61,680 nt of DNA from Bacillota bacterium. Lineage in GTDB: Bacteria; Bacillota; Clostridia; Caldicoprobacterales; Xylanivirgaceae. The DNA is taken from contig JAMOAB010000003.1 in the NCBI GenBank assembly GCA_023621995.1, positions 1-61,680 on the forward strand. The letters are read 5' to 3'. The position numbers and the translations under genes are program-made. Every line of letters begins with the position of its first letter. Position 1 is the first letter of the stretch. Of the stretch, positions 17,097 to 26,777 are shown one piece after another. The notes beneath the pieces were generated by a model, which had not been told where the DNA came from, made no database searches, and saw nothing but the letters and a program-made list of their open reading frames with translations.

Positions 17097-18383
17097 ATGA
17101 TGCAACAGTGGTTTAAAGATGCTAAGCTTGGGATATTTATACACTGGGGAATTTATTCAGTGTATGGAATAGCTGAATCTTGGTCTTTTTATCACGGTGG
17201 GATATCCTATGAAGACTATATGAAACAGCTAGATGGATTTACAGCTAAAAACTATGATCCAAGGGCTTGGGCTAAGCTCTACAAAAAAGCTGGAGCTAAA
17301 TACGCAGTTATTACCACAAAACATCACGATGGTGTTGCACTATGGGATACCAAACTAAGCGACCTTAGTGTAGTGAAGAAGACTCCAGCTGGTAGGGACC
17401 TTATTGCCCCGTGGGTAGAGGCAGTAAGGGCTGAAGGATTAAAGGTTGGACTTTATTATTCACATTTAGATTGGTCCCATCCTGATTATGCTTCCATATA
17501 TAGGGAAGATGAACGTGAAAACCTTGAAAATTTAAATAGAAATAAGTTTACCCATCCTGAAGGAGAAGAGGATTTTGAAGCTTGGGAGAGATTTTTAAAG
17601 TTTCATAGGGGTCAGCTAAGGGAGCTTATGGAAAACTTTAATCCTGATCTCCTATGGTTTGATGGAGATTGGGAAAAAAGTGCAGAGCAGTGGCGAATGG
17701 CAGAGCTTAGAGAATATCTACATAGCTTTAATTCAAAAGTCGTATTAAATTCTCGTATGTGGGAATATGGAGACTATAAGACGCCGGAGCAAGGTATTCC
17801 CATAGTGAGGCCTAGTGGTCCATGGGAATTTTGTGTGACGATAAACGACTCATGGGGCTATCAGCCTGATGATAAAAACTATAAGTCTACAAGGCAAATT
17901 ATAAGGATGTTTGCAGAGTGTATTGGGATGGGTGGAAATATGCTTTTAGATATTGGACCAATGGAAGATGGGACAATAGATCCAGAGGAAGAAAAGAGAC
18001 TATTAGGTCTAGGAGAATGGATTAACAGACATGACGAGGCTATCTATGGAACAGATGCAGGACTTCCACCAGGGCATTTCTACGGACCAACTACACTTTC
18101 AAAGGATAGGGAGACACTATATCTGTTTTGTTTTGACAGGCCTTACGACGACATTCCACTTAAAGGCATAAGAAATAAAATCAAGAGGATAACTGTTTTA
18201 GGTAGTGGTATAGAGCTCAAGGCAAAAAAAATGGGCGGAGCTCCGTGGCTGAATATTCCTGGAATATTGTGGATTGATGTTCCGGAAGAGGCAATCGATA
18301 GGGATTGTACTGTGATAAAAGTTGAACTAGATGGAAAGTTAGATCTCTATAGAGAAGCAGGACAAAATATAGAGGTCAACTAA
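17097..18383 (+). CDS. Alpha-L-fucosidase (GH29), first of a pair
   Basis: Removes alpha-linked L-fucose from glycans. GH29 features: WFKDAKLGIFIHWGIYSV, the substrate-binding AVITTKHHDGVALWDTK, the nucleophile strand DLLWFDGDWE, and NMLLDIGPMEDGTI before a C-terminal beta-sandwich. No signal peptide is present, so it acts in the cytoplasm on imported fucosylated oligosaccharides. Length 428 is on the normal, short bacterial side. ATG 17097 follows GAGAGGAG; ATG 17100 is directly adjacent. It is 16 bp ahead of a second, diverged fucosidase, forming an operon with an AraC regulator. Confidence 0.92.
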   Translation: MMQQWFKDAKLGIFIHWGIYSVYGIAESWSFYHGGISYEDYMKQLDGFTAKNYDPRAWAKLYKKAGAKYAVITTKHHDGVALWDTKLSDLSVVKKTPAGRDLIAPWVEAVRAEGLKVGLYYSHLDWSHPDYASIYREDERENLENLNRNKFTHPEGEEDFEAWERFLKFHRGQLRELMENFNPDLLWFDGDWEKSAEQWRMAELREYLHSFNSKVVLNSRMWEYGDYKTPEQGIPIVRPSGPWEFCVTINDSWGYQPDDKNYKSTRQIIRMFAECIGMGGNMLLDIGPMEDGTIDPEEEKRLLGLGEWINRHDEAIYGTDAGLPPGHFYGPTTLSKDRETLYLFCFDRPYDDIPLKGIRNKIKRITVLGSGIELKAKKMGGAPWLNIPGILWIDVPEEAIDRDCTVIKVELDGKLDLYREAGQNIEVN

Positions 18384-18399
18384 AAGGAGTGAATTTGCG

Positions 18400-19638
18400 A
18401 TGCCTAAAGGAGTTATAGCAAAGCCGACAAAAGAACAGCTTTCATGGCAAGACTTGGAGCTTGGGATGTTCTGTCATTTTGGGATGAATACATTCTGCAA
18501 TAGGGAATGGGGAGATGGCACCGATTCTCCAAATAAGTTTAATCCCCAGTCCTTAGATGCAAAGCAGTGGGTATCTATAGCAAAGGAAGCAGGATTTAAA
18601 TATTTTATACTTACAGCTAAACATCATGATGGATTCTGTCTATGGCAAACAAATACTACCGATTATTCTGTTAAATCTAGTCCATGGAAGGATGGAAAGG
18701 GAGATGTGGTAGCAGAGTGTGCTAGAGCATGTGAAGAACTTGATATGCCCTTTGGAATATATCTATCTCCATGGGATAGACATGCGCTATGTTATGAAGA
18801 CAAAGAAGCCTATGATGATTTCTATTGTGACCAATTGACTGAACTTCTTACACAGTATGGACCTATGGTTGAGGTTTGGTTTGATGGCGCCGGCTCAGAG
18901 GGCAGAGAGTATGACTGGAGACGTATTATAGACCTTGTAAGGAAGTATCAACCAAAGGCTATGATCTTCAACATGGGTGCTCCCACCATAAGATGGGTAG
19001 GAAATGAAGACGGTGTAGCCCCATATCCATGCTGGAATACTGCTACAGAGGCACGGCAGAGTATGTTCACACAAGATACGACAAAATGGCTACCAGATAC
19101 TCCCCTTTGGCTCCCTGCAGAGTGTGATGTACCAATACGCAAGGGAAGCTGGTTTTGGCATCCTGATGATGAAGACTCTATTCGTTCTCTTGATGAGTTG
19201 ATGGATATATATTATAGATCAGTGGGACATGGTACTAATCTTCTATTGAATGTGGCACCAGATGATAGGGGTCTCATCCCAGAAGCTGATAGAAAGAGGG
19301 TATTGGAATTTGGAGATGAGATAAGAAGACGTTTTTCAAGGCCTATTGCTAAAACCCATGGCACGGGAGATATTTTAGAACTTAAATTTCCAGACAAGAC
19401 ATATGTAGATCATGTAATATTAATGGAGGATATAGCCCATGGTGAGAGGATAAGGGCATATGAACTTGCTGCATATATACAAGGCAAGTGGAGAAACTTG
19501 GTAGTTGGCAGTGCCATTGGGCATAAGAAAATAGACAGCTTTAAAAAAGTTTACACCAATAGACTTAGGCTTACTGTAGATAATGCCGATGATATACCTC
19601 TCATACGAAGCTTTGAGGCGTTTTATGTAGGGGACTAG
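18400..19638 (+). CDS. Alpha-L-fucosidase (GH29), second of a pair
   Basis: A second GH29 enzyme, clearly diverged from the first. The catalytic barrel has GMFCHFGMNTF, FILTAKHHDGFCLWQT, the nucleophile strand MVEVWFDGAGSEG and LLLNVAPDDRGLI. Its last ~90 residues form a beta-rich region, typical of the subfamily with narrower linkage preference (alpha-1,3/1,4); this is inferred. No signal peptide. It starts at ATG 18400 after AAAGGAG and follows the first fucosidase after 16 bp. Two enzymes of different subgroups side by side suggest that the host degrades more than one fucosyl linkage. Confidence 0.9.
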   Translation: MPKGVIAKPTKEQLSWQDLELGMFCHFGMNTFCNREWGDGTDSPNKFNPQSLDAKQWVSIAKEAGFKYFILTAKHHDGFCLWQTNTTDYSVKSSPWKDGKGDVVAECARACEELDMPFGIYLSPWDRHALCYEDKEAYDDFYCDQLTELLTQYGPMVEVWFDGAGSEGREYDWRRIIDLVRKYQPKAMIFNMGAPTIRWVGNEDGVAPYPCWNTATEARQSMFTQDTTKWLPDTPLWLPAECDVPIRKGSWFWHPDDEDSIRSLDELMDIYYRSVGHGTNLLLNVAPDDRGLIPEADRKRVLEFGDEIRRRFSRPIAKTHGTGDILELKFPDKTYVDHVILMEDIAHGERIRAYELAAYIQGKWRNLVVGSAIGHKKIDSFKKVYTNRLRLTVDNADDIPLIRSFEAFYVGD

Positions 19639-19747
19639 AATATTATTATTTTAAGTGATAACTCACTCTAAACAAACATATGGTTTTTATTTGGAACGGA
19701 ATGGACTATATGCTATAATATTATCCAAGATAATAAAGGTTGTTAGG

Positions 19748-20587
19748 ATGAGCGAGTTGTTACTTAAAGATAAGCATCTATGGCATGAATATCTTTCAAA
19801 TATGCAAGTAAATGTGTTAGTTGCCGATTATACCCATTGTCCTAGGACTTGGAGGGAAATTGACTATATACCTAATTATAATAAATTTTATTTTGTACAA
19901 TCGGGAGAAGGATGGCTAAAAATTGGCGAGAATGAATATTATCCCTCTACCAATCAATTATATATAATGCCAGAAGGAGTAGTACAATCTTATTCTGTAG
20001 TAAATCCTGGAAACACTCTGACAAAATACTGGTGTCATTTTACTGCTACCGTTGGAGGAATGCCTTTTTTTCAATTAATAGAATATCCCCATTATGTGGA
20101 GGTAGACAATCCGGAGTTATTATGTCATAAATTTGATAGACTTATTGAGTGTATGGAATGTGAAGCTATTACAGATTCACTAGAGGCTAAGATACTCATG
20201 TACCAAATTATATTGGATTTTATAACTATGGGAGAGGAAAGTGTAGATATATTGCCTACATCTACACCTGCTATTAGGCTTATGCCGGTGCTTGAATATA
20301 TAGAGGAAAATATTGATAGGGAAATATTTGTATCTGATCTTGCAGACATAGCTCATCTATCGCCAAGCTATTTCACTAGATATTTCCAAAATGTTATGGG
20401 AATTCCTCCTAAAGATTATATAACTCAAAAGAAATTAGAGAGGGCCAAGACCCTTTTAGATATGACTGATTATACAATACTGGAAATTGCCAATAAAGTA
20501 GGCTATAAGGATCCATTTCATTTTTCTAACATCTTCAAAAAATATATGGGTATGGCTCCCATTGAGTATCAGAAGAGACGTAGGTAG
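19748..20587 (+). CDS. AraC-family transcriptional regulator
   Basis: N-terminal cupin sensor (about residues 30-130, with NKFYFVQSGEGWLKIGENEY) and a C-terminal AraC double helix-turn-helix (HLSPSYFTRYFQNVMGIPPK, then ILEIANKVGYKDPFHFSNIF). It lies 109 bp behind the fucosidase pair on the same strand and is a good candidate to activate it in response to a sugar. Start ATG 19748 gives a normal cupin onset (MSELLLKDKHLWHEY); an in-frame ATG at 19655 would add 31 residues not usual for the family. A hairpin follows at 20741. Confidence 0.85.
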   Translation: MSELLLKDKHLWHEYLSNMQVNVLVADYTHCPRTWREIDYIPNYNKFYFVQSGEGWLKIGENEYYPSTNQLYIMPEGVVQSYSVVNPGNTLTKYWCHFTATVGGMPFFQLIEYPHYVEVDNPELLCHKFDRLIECMECEAITDSLEAKILMYQIILDFITMGEESVDILPTSTPAIRLMPVLEYIEENIDREIFVSDLADIAHLSPSYFTRYFQNVMGIPPKDYITQKKLERAKTLLDMTDYTILEIANKVGYKDPFHFSNIFKKYMGMAPIEYQKRRR

Positions 20588-20740
20588 TATAATCTACACC
20601 ATTAAATCACAAACTTTCTACATTCACTATTATATAATTATATTACAAGGAAATTGGATTTACTTTATCTGTAGAGATTTATCAATAAAAGTGAATGAGT
20701 AAGATCGGCATATAAAATAAAAAAATATAGTGAAAACAAG

Positions 20741-20775
20741 ACGGTGGACTGAGTTTTATAGTCTGCCGTTTCTCT
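20741..20775 (+). terminator. Terminator-like hairpin after the AraC gene
   Basis: ACGGTGGACT (20741-20750) pairs with AGTCTGCCGT (20760-20769), 10 pairs including two G-U, and is followed by TTCTCT. The T-run is broken, so strength is uncertain. Confidence 0.5.
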
Positions 20776-20901
20776 ATGTATTACTATTGGGAATGGCAAT
20801 ATTCTATCATAATAGTGCTCAGTACTAAATACATATTGAAGGCTAAAGCTATCTTTTTTTTATGATCCAAAGAAAAATAAAATTTCAGGTGCAAAATGCT
20901 A

Positions 20902-20929
20902 TTGACAGAATCTTTAAAAACATTATAAT
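20902..20929 (+). promoter_or_regulatory. Sigma-A promoter of the Rrf2-metA-iscS-iscU-mnmA operon
   Basis: TTGACA at 20902-20907, 16-base spacer, TATAAT at 20924-20929: perfect consensus boxes. It lies ~150 bp ahead of the Rrf2 start, leaving a long leader. Confidence 0.75.
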
Positions 20930-21041
20930 ATAATTAATCATATCAATTTACTAGGAATTAAACATACAGAGAAGATTGGCGATTGTAGATGGTATGATTA
21001 GGCTATTTATTGAATTATAACAATATACACTATCTAGACCA

Positions 21042-21062
21042 AGCACTTGATGAGGCAGTGCT
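21042..21062 (+). promoter_or_regulatory. Leader hairpin next to the Rrf2 ribosome-binding site
   Basis: AGCACT (21042-21047) pairs with AGTGCT (21057-21062) over a 9-base loop, ending 5 bases before AGGAGG (21068-21073). The stem could block or pace ribosome loading on the first gene of the operon. Confidence 0.35.
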
Positions 21063-21082
21063 ATGACAGGAGGAAAGTATAG

Positions 21083-21514
21083 ATGAAACTATCTACTAGG
21101 GGTAGATATGGACTTAGGGCAATGCTAGACTTGGCTATTCATTACGATGAAGGATATATTCCTTTACGCCACATTGCAGAGAGGCAAGACATATCAGAGG
21201 GATATTTAGAGCAAGTCTTTGCAATGCTCAAGAAAGAAGGGTTGGTCAAGAGTGCGAGAGGTGCCCAGGGTGGGTACAAGCTTTCTGATCGTCCAGAGAA
21301 TATAACTGTGGGGATGATACTAAGAACCTTAGAAGGGTCCTTGGCCCCTGTTGATTGTATTGCCGAGAGCAATCCTACAACCTGCTCCAGATATGACAGG
21401 TGTGTTACAAAACTCATATGGGAAATGATGAGGGATAGCATAAATGATGTTGTGGACTCTATGAATTTAAAACATCTTGTATTAGAATATGAAAATATAG
21501 ACAGTAATAGATAG
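21083..21514 (+). CDS. Rrf2-family regulator with IscR-like cysteines
   Basis: A 143-residue winged-helix regulator beginning MKLSTRGRYGLRAMLDLAIH, the family signature, with SARGAQGGYKL as the wing. Three cysteines at 92, 101 and 107 have nearly the same layout as those of IscR that hold an Fe-S cluster, so it probably senses Fe-S status; a cysteine-metabolism sensor of the CymR type is the alternative, but CymR lacks such cysteines. It is first in an operon for methionine, Fe-S cluster and tRNA thiolation genes, and is likely their regulator. AGGAGG precedes ATG 21083. Confidence 0.85.
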   Translation: MKLSTRGRYGLRAMLDLAIHYDEGYIPLRHIAERQDISEGYLEQVFAMLKKEGLVKSARGAQGGYKLSDRPENITVGMILRTLEGSLAPVDCIAESNPTTCSRYDRCVTKLIWEMMRDSINDVVDSMNLKHLVLEYENIDSNR

Positions 21515-21535
21515 AATAAGGGGGTAGTAAACAAA

Positions 21536-22489
21536 GTGCCAATTAAGATACCAGATACTCTTCCAGCTAAGGAAGTACTTATTCGAGAGAACATATTTGT
21601 AATGGATGAATCAAGGGCATATGCACAAGATATAAGGCCTATAAAGATGGTAATACTCAATTTAATGCCTACTAAAATAGTCACCGAGACCCAGCTTTTA
21701 AGACTTCTCAGTAATACACCACTACAGGTCGATGTGACACTACTTCATATGGCAACCCATGAGTCGAAGAATACGCCTAAGGAACATCTCATAAAATTTT
21801 ATAATGTCTTTGATGATATACGACCTCAAAAGTTTGACGGAATGATAATAACAGGTGCACCTGTCGAACTTTTAAACTTTGAGGATGTAGACTATATTGA
21901 TGAACTCAAGGATATAATGGACTGGACATTGGAGAATGTATATTCAACTATGTTCATATGTTGGGGTGCCCAGGCGGCACTATACCATTTCTATAGGATA
22001 CCTAAGGTTCCTTTAGAAAAGAAGATGTTTGGGATATTTCCCCATACTATAGCCCATAAAGATTATGTGCTACTTAGGGGGTTTGACGATATATTCTATG
22101 CTCCCCATTCAAGGCATACCGGTATTGACAGGAAAGCAGTAGAAAATTCCAGCGAAATAGAGATACTGGCAGAGTCTGAGGAAGCGGGGATATATCTTAT
22201 GTCGGCCCAGGAAGGACGTCAGATATTCATAACTGGACATCCTGAATATGATCCTCTGACATTAAAACAAGAATATGACAGGGATATATCAAGGGGCCTC
22301 CCCATAGATATACCTAAGAATTATTTCCCTGGGGATGATCCAAGTAAACCACCTATAGTGAATTGGAGAGGACATGCGAATCTTCTATTTTCAAATTGGC
22401 TAAACTATTTTATATATCAGGAGACTCCATATGATCTGAATGAGCTCCCAAAAATTTCGTTAAAAAAAGAAGGGAAAGAAAATGAGTGA
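21536..22489 (+). CDS. metA: Homoserine O-acetyltransferase, MetA type
   Basis: Acylates homoserine, the first committed methionine step. Starts at GTG 21536 giving [20 protein letters not shown], the family N-terminus. The catalytic Cys is residue 142 ([10 protein letters not shown]); the His and Glu of the triad fit the [10 protein letters not shown] region. Residue 111 is Glu (ITGAPVE), which in MetA proteins marks acetyl-CoA use; Gly there marks succinyl-CoA, so annotation as succinyltransferase would be misleading. It overlaps the cysteine desulfurase gene by 8 bp, implying coupled translation, an unusual neighbour for metA. Confidence 0.9.
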   Translation: MPIKIPDTLPAKEVLIRENIFVMDESRAYAQDIRPIKMVILNLMPTKIVTETQLLRLLSNTPLQVDVTLLHMATHESKNTPKEHLIKFYNVFDDIRPQKFDGMIITGAPVELLNFEDVDYIDELKDIMDWTLENVYSTMFICWGAQAALYHFYRIPKVPLEKKMFGIFPHTIAHKDYVLLRGFDDIFYAPHSRHTGIDRKAVENSSEIEILAESEEAGIYLMSAQEGRQIFITGHPEYDPLTLKQEYDRDISRGLPIDIPKNYFPGDDPSKPPIVNWRGHANLLFSNWLNYFIYQETPYDLNELPKISLKKEGKENE

Positions 22490-23666
22490 GAGATTTATAT
22501 ATTTTGATCATGCAGCTACCACACCTGTAAGGCCTGAGGTATTAGAGGCAATGCTTCCCTACTTTGACAAAAAATATGGTAATGCATCATCTATATATTC
22601 CATTGCTAGAGAGAGTAGGGCTGCAGTAGATGAGGCAAGGGAGATGGTGGCAAACGCTATAGGAGCAAAATCCGATGAGATCTATTTTACAAGTGGAGGT
22701 ACAGAGGCAGATAATTGGGCGATAAAGGGTATTGCCCGTGGAAGTGCAGATAAGGGTAAGCATATAATAACTACTTCCATAGAGCATCATGCAGTACTCC
22801 ATACTTGCCAGTATTTAGAGAAAGAGGGTTTTGATGTCACCTATTTGCCGGTAGATGAGAAAGGACTAATATCACCAGCTCAGGTAGAAGAGGCTATTAG
22901 GGAAGATACTATACTTATATCAGTGATGTTTGCAAACAATGAAATAGGCACTATACAGCCCATAGAAGAGATAGGAGAAATTGCAAAACGCCATGGAATA
23001 GTCTTTCATACAGATGCAGTTCAGGCAGTGGGTAATATCCATATAGATGTGAAAAAATTAGGTGTTGATCTTTTATCCATGTCGGCCCATAAATTTTACG
23101 GACCTAAGGGTGTAGGTGCACTGTATATAAGAAAGGGTACAAAGCTAGCTTCCTATATCCATGGTGGCGCCCAGGAGAGGGGCAAAAGGGCTAGTACAGA
23201 AAATGTACCTGGTATAGTAGGTATGGGAAGGGCAATAGAGATAGCTACTCAAAACATGGATAGCTATAACAAAAAGCTATTGGAACTTCGGGAGATGACT
23301 ATAGACAAGGTATTGGCTACCATACCATATACAAGGCTCAATGGAGACAGGGACAAGAGGCTACCTGGGAATGTGAATTTTTCGTTTGAATTCATAGAGG
23401 GAGAGTCACTTTTATTGTTACTTGATATGGCAGGTATTGGTGCATCTAGCGGTTCTGCATGTACATCAGGGTCACTTGATCCATCCCATGTACTCCTTGC
23501 CATAGGTCTACCCCATGGGATAGCTCATGGATCTTTAAGGCTTACCTTTGGGAAGGATAATACTAGGGAAGATGTAGAGTATCTACTAGAGGTATTGCCA
23601 GGTATAGTGGAGAGACTAAGACGTATGTCGCCCCTCTATGAACGTGTAAAGAACAGAGAAGAATGA
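22482..23666 (+). CDS. iscS: Cysteine desulfurase (IscS/NifS type)
   Basis: PLP enzyme that takes sulfur from cysteine and passes it to IscU and MnmA. The protein starts [20 protein letters not shown], binds PLP through the Lys in [12 protein letters not shown], and has the active-site loop [15 protein letters not shown] with the persulfide Cys. Length 394 is standard for IscS. The start lies inside the end of metA; iscU follows after 18 bp. Group I (IscS-like) loop length fits supply to both Fe-S assembly and tRNA thiolation. Confidence 0.95.
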   Translation: MSERFIYFDHAATTPVRPEVLEAMLPYFDKKYGNASSIYSIARESRAAVDEAREMVANAIGAKSDEIYFTSGGTEADNWAIKGIARGSADKGKHIITTSIEHHAVLHTCQYLEKEGFDVTYLPVDEKGLISPAQVEEAIREDTILISVMFANNEIGTIQPIEEIGEIAKRHGIVFHTDAVQAVGNIHIDVKKLGVDLLSMSAHKFYGPKGVGALYIRKGTKLASYIHGGAQERGKRASTENVPGIVGMGRAIEIATQNMDSYNKKLLELREMTIDKVLATIPYTRLNGDRDKRLPGNVNFSFEFIEGESLLLLLDMAGIGASSGSACTSGSLDPSHVLLAIGLPHGIAHGSLRLTFGKDNTREDVEYLLEVLPGIVERLRRMSPLYERVKNREE

Positions 23667-23684
23667 GGAAAAGAGGTAGAGGTT

Positions 23685-24056
23685 ATGTATAGTGAAAAGG
23701 TAATGGATCATTTTATGCATCCAAGGAATGTAGGCGAGATAGAAAATGCCGACGGCATAGGTGAAGTTGGCAATGCAAAATGCGGTGATATAATGAAGGT
23801 CTATCTCACAATAGAAGATGATATAATAGTAGATGTAAAATTTAAGACCTTCGGTTGTGCTGCTGCTATTGCTACAAGCAGCATGGCAACAGAGCTTGTC
23901 AAGGGAAAGCATATAGACGAAGCTTTAACTATTACTAACAAAGCTGTTGCCCAGGCTTTAGATGGTCTACCGCCTATTAAGATGCATTGTTCCGCCCTTG
24001 CGGAGCAGGCTATTAAAGCTGCCATAGAAGATTATTTACAAAAAAGCAATGACTAG
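23685..24056 (+). CDS. iscU: Fe-S cluster scaffold protein IscU/NifU
   Basis: Scaffold on which Fe-S clusters are built. A 123-residue protein with the three cluster cysteines in their expected settings: [16 protein letters not shown] and KMHCSALAE. It starts [20 protein letters not shown], the usual N-terminus. It follows iscS by 18 bp and runs into the mnmA region, so the sulfur donor, scaffold and tRNA thiolase are made together. Confidence 0.94.
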   Translation: MYSEKVMDHFMHPRNVGEIENADGIGEVGNAKCGDIMKVYLTIEDDIIVDVKFKTFGCAAAIATSSMATELVKGKHIDEALTITNKAVAQALDGLPPIKMHCSALAEQAIKAAIEDYLQKSND

Positions 24057-24075
24057 GATTTTTGAGGTGAAGTGT

Positions 24076-25164
24076 TTGAATAAAAAGGTGCTAATTGGGA
24101 TGAGTGGTGGCGTTGATAGTTCTGTTGCTGCCGCCCTTCTCAAAGAACAGGGTTATGAAGTAATAGGTGTTACCATGCGTGTTTGGGAAGAGGAAGATCC
24201 GTGTGCCGTCACAGACGGTAAGGGATGTTGCTCCCTGTCTGCTGTGGAAGATGCAAGGCGAGTGGCAGCAATGCTACAAATTCCCTATTATGTAATGAAT
24301 TTTAAAGATATATTTAAAGAAAGGGTAGTGGATTATTTCAAAAGAGAATATCTGCTAGGCAGGACGCCAAACCCTTGTATTGCATGTAATAGATATATAA
24401 AATTTGATGCCCTACTCAATAAGGCACTCTCTATGGGTATAGACTATGTGGCAACGGGACACTATGGAAGAATTGAGTATGATCCAGTGTTGGATAGATA
24501 TATACTTAAGAAGGCTGCAGACACCCATAAAGACCAGACATATGTACTATACAATCTGACCCAAGGACAACTTAAGAGGACATTATTGCCATTAGGAGAC
24601 TATACCAAGGATGAGGTACGGCAAATGGCAGAGGAATTAGGACTTAAGGTGGCATCTAAGCCTGATAGTCAAGAGATTTGCTTTATACCGGACAATGACT
24701 ATTCACGGTTTATAGAGAATAATGTAGAAGATAAAATAGAGCCAGGATATTTCGTAGATGTCCATGGCAATGTACTGGGAGAGCACAAGGGCATAATAAA
24801 CTATACCATAGGGCAGAGAAAGGGGCTTGGTGTCTCTCTTGGCAAGCCTGTCTATGTAGTTCATATAGATCCCTATACGAACACAGTTGTATTGGGAGGC
24901 AATGACGATGTGTTTTCTAGAGGTCTCATTGCAAGTGATTTAAACTTTATAACCATAGATAAGTTAGAATCTAGTATGGATGTGAAGGCTAAGATTCGCT
25001 ATTCTGCCAAAGAAGCTCCGGCTACTATAACCCCCATTGATATGGAGCGGGTAGAAGTGGTATTTGAGGAGCCGGTACGAGCAATAACTCCAGGTCAATC
25101 AGTTGTGTTCTATGATGGAGATATGGTCGTTGGCGGTGGAATCATAGATAAGGTTAATCGATAG
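24076..25164 (+). CDS. mnmA: tRNA-specific 2-thiouridylase MnmA
   Basis: Makes 2-thiouridine at position 34 of tRNAs for Lys, Glu and Gln. PP-loop [15 protein letters not shown], first catalytic Cys in TPNPCIACN, second in [13 protein letters not shown], and the C-terminal beta-barrel with FDEP-like end ([21 protein letters not shown]). TTG 24076 is preferred as start: GAGGTGA lies six bases before it and it gives [11 protein letters not shown], the family N-terminus; ATG 24049 would overlap iscU and add nine residues. Last gene of the operon; a terminator follows directly. Confidence 0.93.
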   Translation: MNKKVLIGMSGGVDSSVAAALLKEQGYEVIGVTMRVWEEEDPCAVTDGKGCCSLSAVEDARRVAAMLQIPYYVMNFKDIFKERVVDYFKREYLLGRTPNPCIACNRYIKFDALLNKALSMGIDYVATGHYGRIEYDPVLDRYILKKAADTHKDQTYVLYNLTQGQLKRTLLPLGDYTKDEVRQMAEELGLKVASKPDSQEICFIPDNDYSRFIENNVEDKIEPGYFVDVHGNVLGEHKGIINYTIGQRKGLGVSLGKPVYVVHIDPYTNTVVLGGNDDVFSRGLIASDLNFITIDKLESSMDVKAKIRYSAKEAPATITPIDMERVEVVFEEPVRAITPGQSVVFYDGDMVVGGGIIDKVNR

Positions 25165-25195
25165 AGGAGGCTAGATAATCTGGCTTCCTTTTTTA
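25165..25195 (+). terminator. Intrinsic terminator of the sulfur operon
   Basis: AGGAGGCTAGA (25165-25175) pairs with TCTGGCTTCCT (25179-25189), two G-U pairs, a TAA loop, then six T. It starts at the base after the mnmA stop codon. Confidence 0.85.
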
Positions 25196-25502
25196 TTGAA
25201 TTACATATAGCGTAATGATATATTTGCCATCAAATTGATGAATGTTTGAAGTTCAATTATAAAAATATAGGCATATGAATCCTATTAGCTTTATAAATTT
25301 ATTTTAAAAAATGCATAGTGGTTATCCATACATAAACTATTGAAAAAGTTCTTCATAGATATGGGCAAGGTAAGGCTTCATACTAGTTGATTTAAAACTA
25401 CATATAATGTATCATTAAGATGACAATATATGTATAAATATGTGGAAACTTCCGTGATGACTGTATATTATAAATTGTATATAAGAGACAGGTGATAGAT
25501 AT
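25196..25502. other. AT-rich gap before the YhaO/YhaN pair
   Basis: About 300 bp with no gene, RNA or repeat that I can recognise. Promoter of the following operon must lie here, but no pair of boxes stands out. Confidence 0.4.
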
Positions 25503-26777
25503 ATGAGATTTCGCTTTGTACACATTGCCGATGTACACTTAGATACACCATTTCAAAATAGAGATGGAGAGCTTAGGGAAGTTCTTGGAAGGTGCCTTAG
25601 GGATACTTTTTCTGCTGCCATAGATCTTACCATTGAAAGAGATGCCCATGCCCTTCTGATAGCCGGAGATTTGTTTGATGGTGATACTTTAAGCTATAGA
25701 ACAGTAAAATTTCTGCAAGATGAATTACGTCGTCTAGAAGAGAGAGGCATTAGGGTGTTTTATTCGCCAGGTAATCACGATCCTGCTGTACGCAGAAAGG
25801 GAAGTCCATGTATAGAGTGGACTGAGAATGTACATATATTTTCCACTTCAAAACCAGAGGTCATACCTATTTTAGATGAAGATGGCAAGGAACTTGCATA
25901 TGTAGTAGGTGCTGGTCATGAAGCCCATGCTGAAGGAAGAAACCTTGCAAAGGAATTTCCTGAGGCTACAGGGCATATCCCTTATATAGGGCTACTTCAC
26001 TGTCTCTTGCTTGAAGGGGAAGGTGCTAGTGCTCATGAGCGTTATGCCCCATGTACCAGGCAAGACTTAGAAGAAAAGGGCTATTCATACTGGGCCCTTG
26101 GTCACGTACACAGTCGAGTAGAGTATACGAGTGATTCATATATAGTCTATCCAGGTAATATATGTGGTCGTAGCTTTAGAGAGACTGGTTTAAAGGGGGC
26201 CTATTATGTAGAGGTAGGGGGGAAGGATACTATAAAAACTGAGTTTATTCCCTTATCTTCAGCCCTTTGGATAGATATGGATATATATGAACTATATGAT
26301 ATAGAGAACTTTACAAGCCTTGAGGTATTTTTGAGGGACTGTCTAGGCAAAAAAATAGATAAAATAAAAGGGGACTCAAAAGGAGAGATAGATATAATTC
26401 TTGCTAGGTTAAATCTTAAAGGAGCCTGTCCCATATATAGGGAACTTACACAAAAGGAAGATATGGAAGTATTAGAGGAGGATATAGGATCTGACCTTGG
26501 ATTAGAAAAGTTGGAGATAGATACCCATTCTGTACATCCCCCTATACGTGTACAGGACTATATGGAAGGTCCCCATCTTGCAAGTTACGTATTAAAGCTT
26601 ATAGCTGCTGCAAGAAAAGATGAAGAACTCCTCTTATCTCTGGCAGCTGATCCCGTAGCTAGAGTTATGGGAGGAAGGGACAGGGATGAGCTTGTTAAAT
26701 ATCTCTATGGCCTCTTAGAGGACATTGAATATGAAGCACTTACTTACCTTATTGAGGATGATATCTATGAGATTTGA
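25503..26777 (+). CDS. DNA repair metallophosphoesterase (YhaO/SbcD-like)
   Basis: Nuclease subunit of an SbcCD-like pair. Calcineurin-type motifs in order: HIADVHLDTPF (residue ~7), AGDLFDGDTL (~52), SPGNHDP (~85), LLHCLL (~161) and LGHVHSR (~197). The C-terminal ~180 residues form the cap and the region that would contact the ATPase. It overlaps the next gene by 11 bp, so both subunits are likely coupled. Length 424 and the neighbour's form point to YhaO rather than canonical SbcD. Confidence 0.87.
   Translation: MRFRFVHIADVHLDTPFQNRDGELREVLGRCLRDTFSAAIDLTIERDAHALLIAGDLFDGDTLSYRTVKFLQDELRRLEERGIRVFYSPGNHDPAVRRKGSPCIEWTENVHIFSTSKPEVIPILDEDGKELAYVVGAGHEAHAEGRNLAKEFPEATGHIPYIGLLHCLLLEGEGASAHERYAPCTRQDLEEKGYSYWALGHVHSRVEYTSDSYIVYPGNICGRSFRETGLKGAYYVEVGGKDTIKTEFIPLSSALWIDMDIYELYDIENFTSLEVFLRDCLGKKIDKIKGDSKGEIDIILARLNLKGACPIYRELTQKEDMEVLEEDIGSDLGLEKLEIDTHSVHPPIRVQDYMEGPHLASYVLKLIAAARKDEELLLSLAADPVARVMGGRDRDELVKYLYGLLEDIEYEALTYLIEDDIYEI

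Larger units (their letters stand above)
20588..21082. other. Long intergenic region before the sulfur operon
   Basis: No gene is seen. It holds the terminator-like hairpin of the AraC gene (20741-20775), a consensus promoter (20902-20929), and a ~145-nt leader with a hairpin just ahead of the Rrf2 ribosome-binding site (21042-21062). The leader does not match the SAM-I, T-box or cobalamin riboswitch patterns I know. Confidence 0.6.

Noticed and set aside
17097-19638. The two fucosidases as a recent duplication
   Set aside because: Their motifs and C-terminal regions differ too much; they look like separate subgroups brought together.
20930-21082. SAM riboswitch or T-box before the metA operon
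   Set aside because: None of the conserved core sequences is present.
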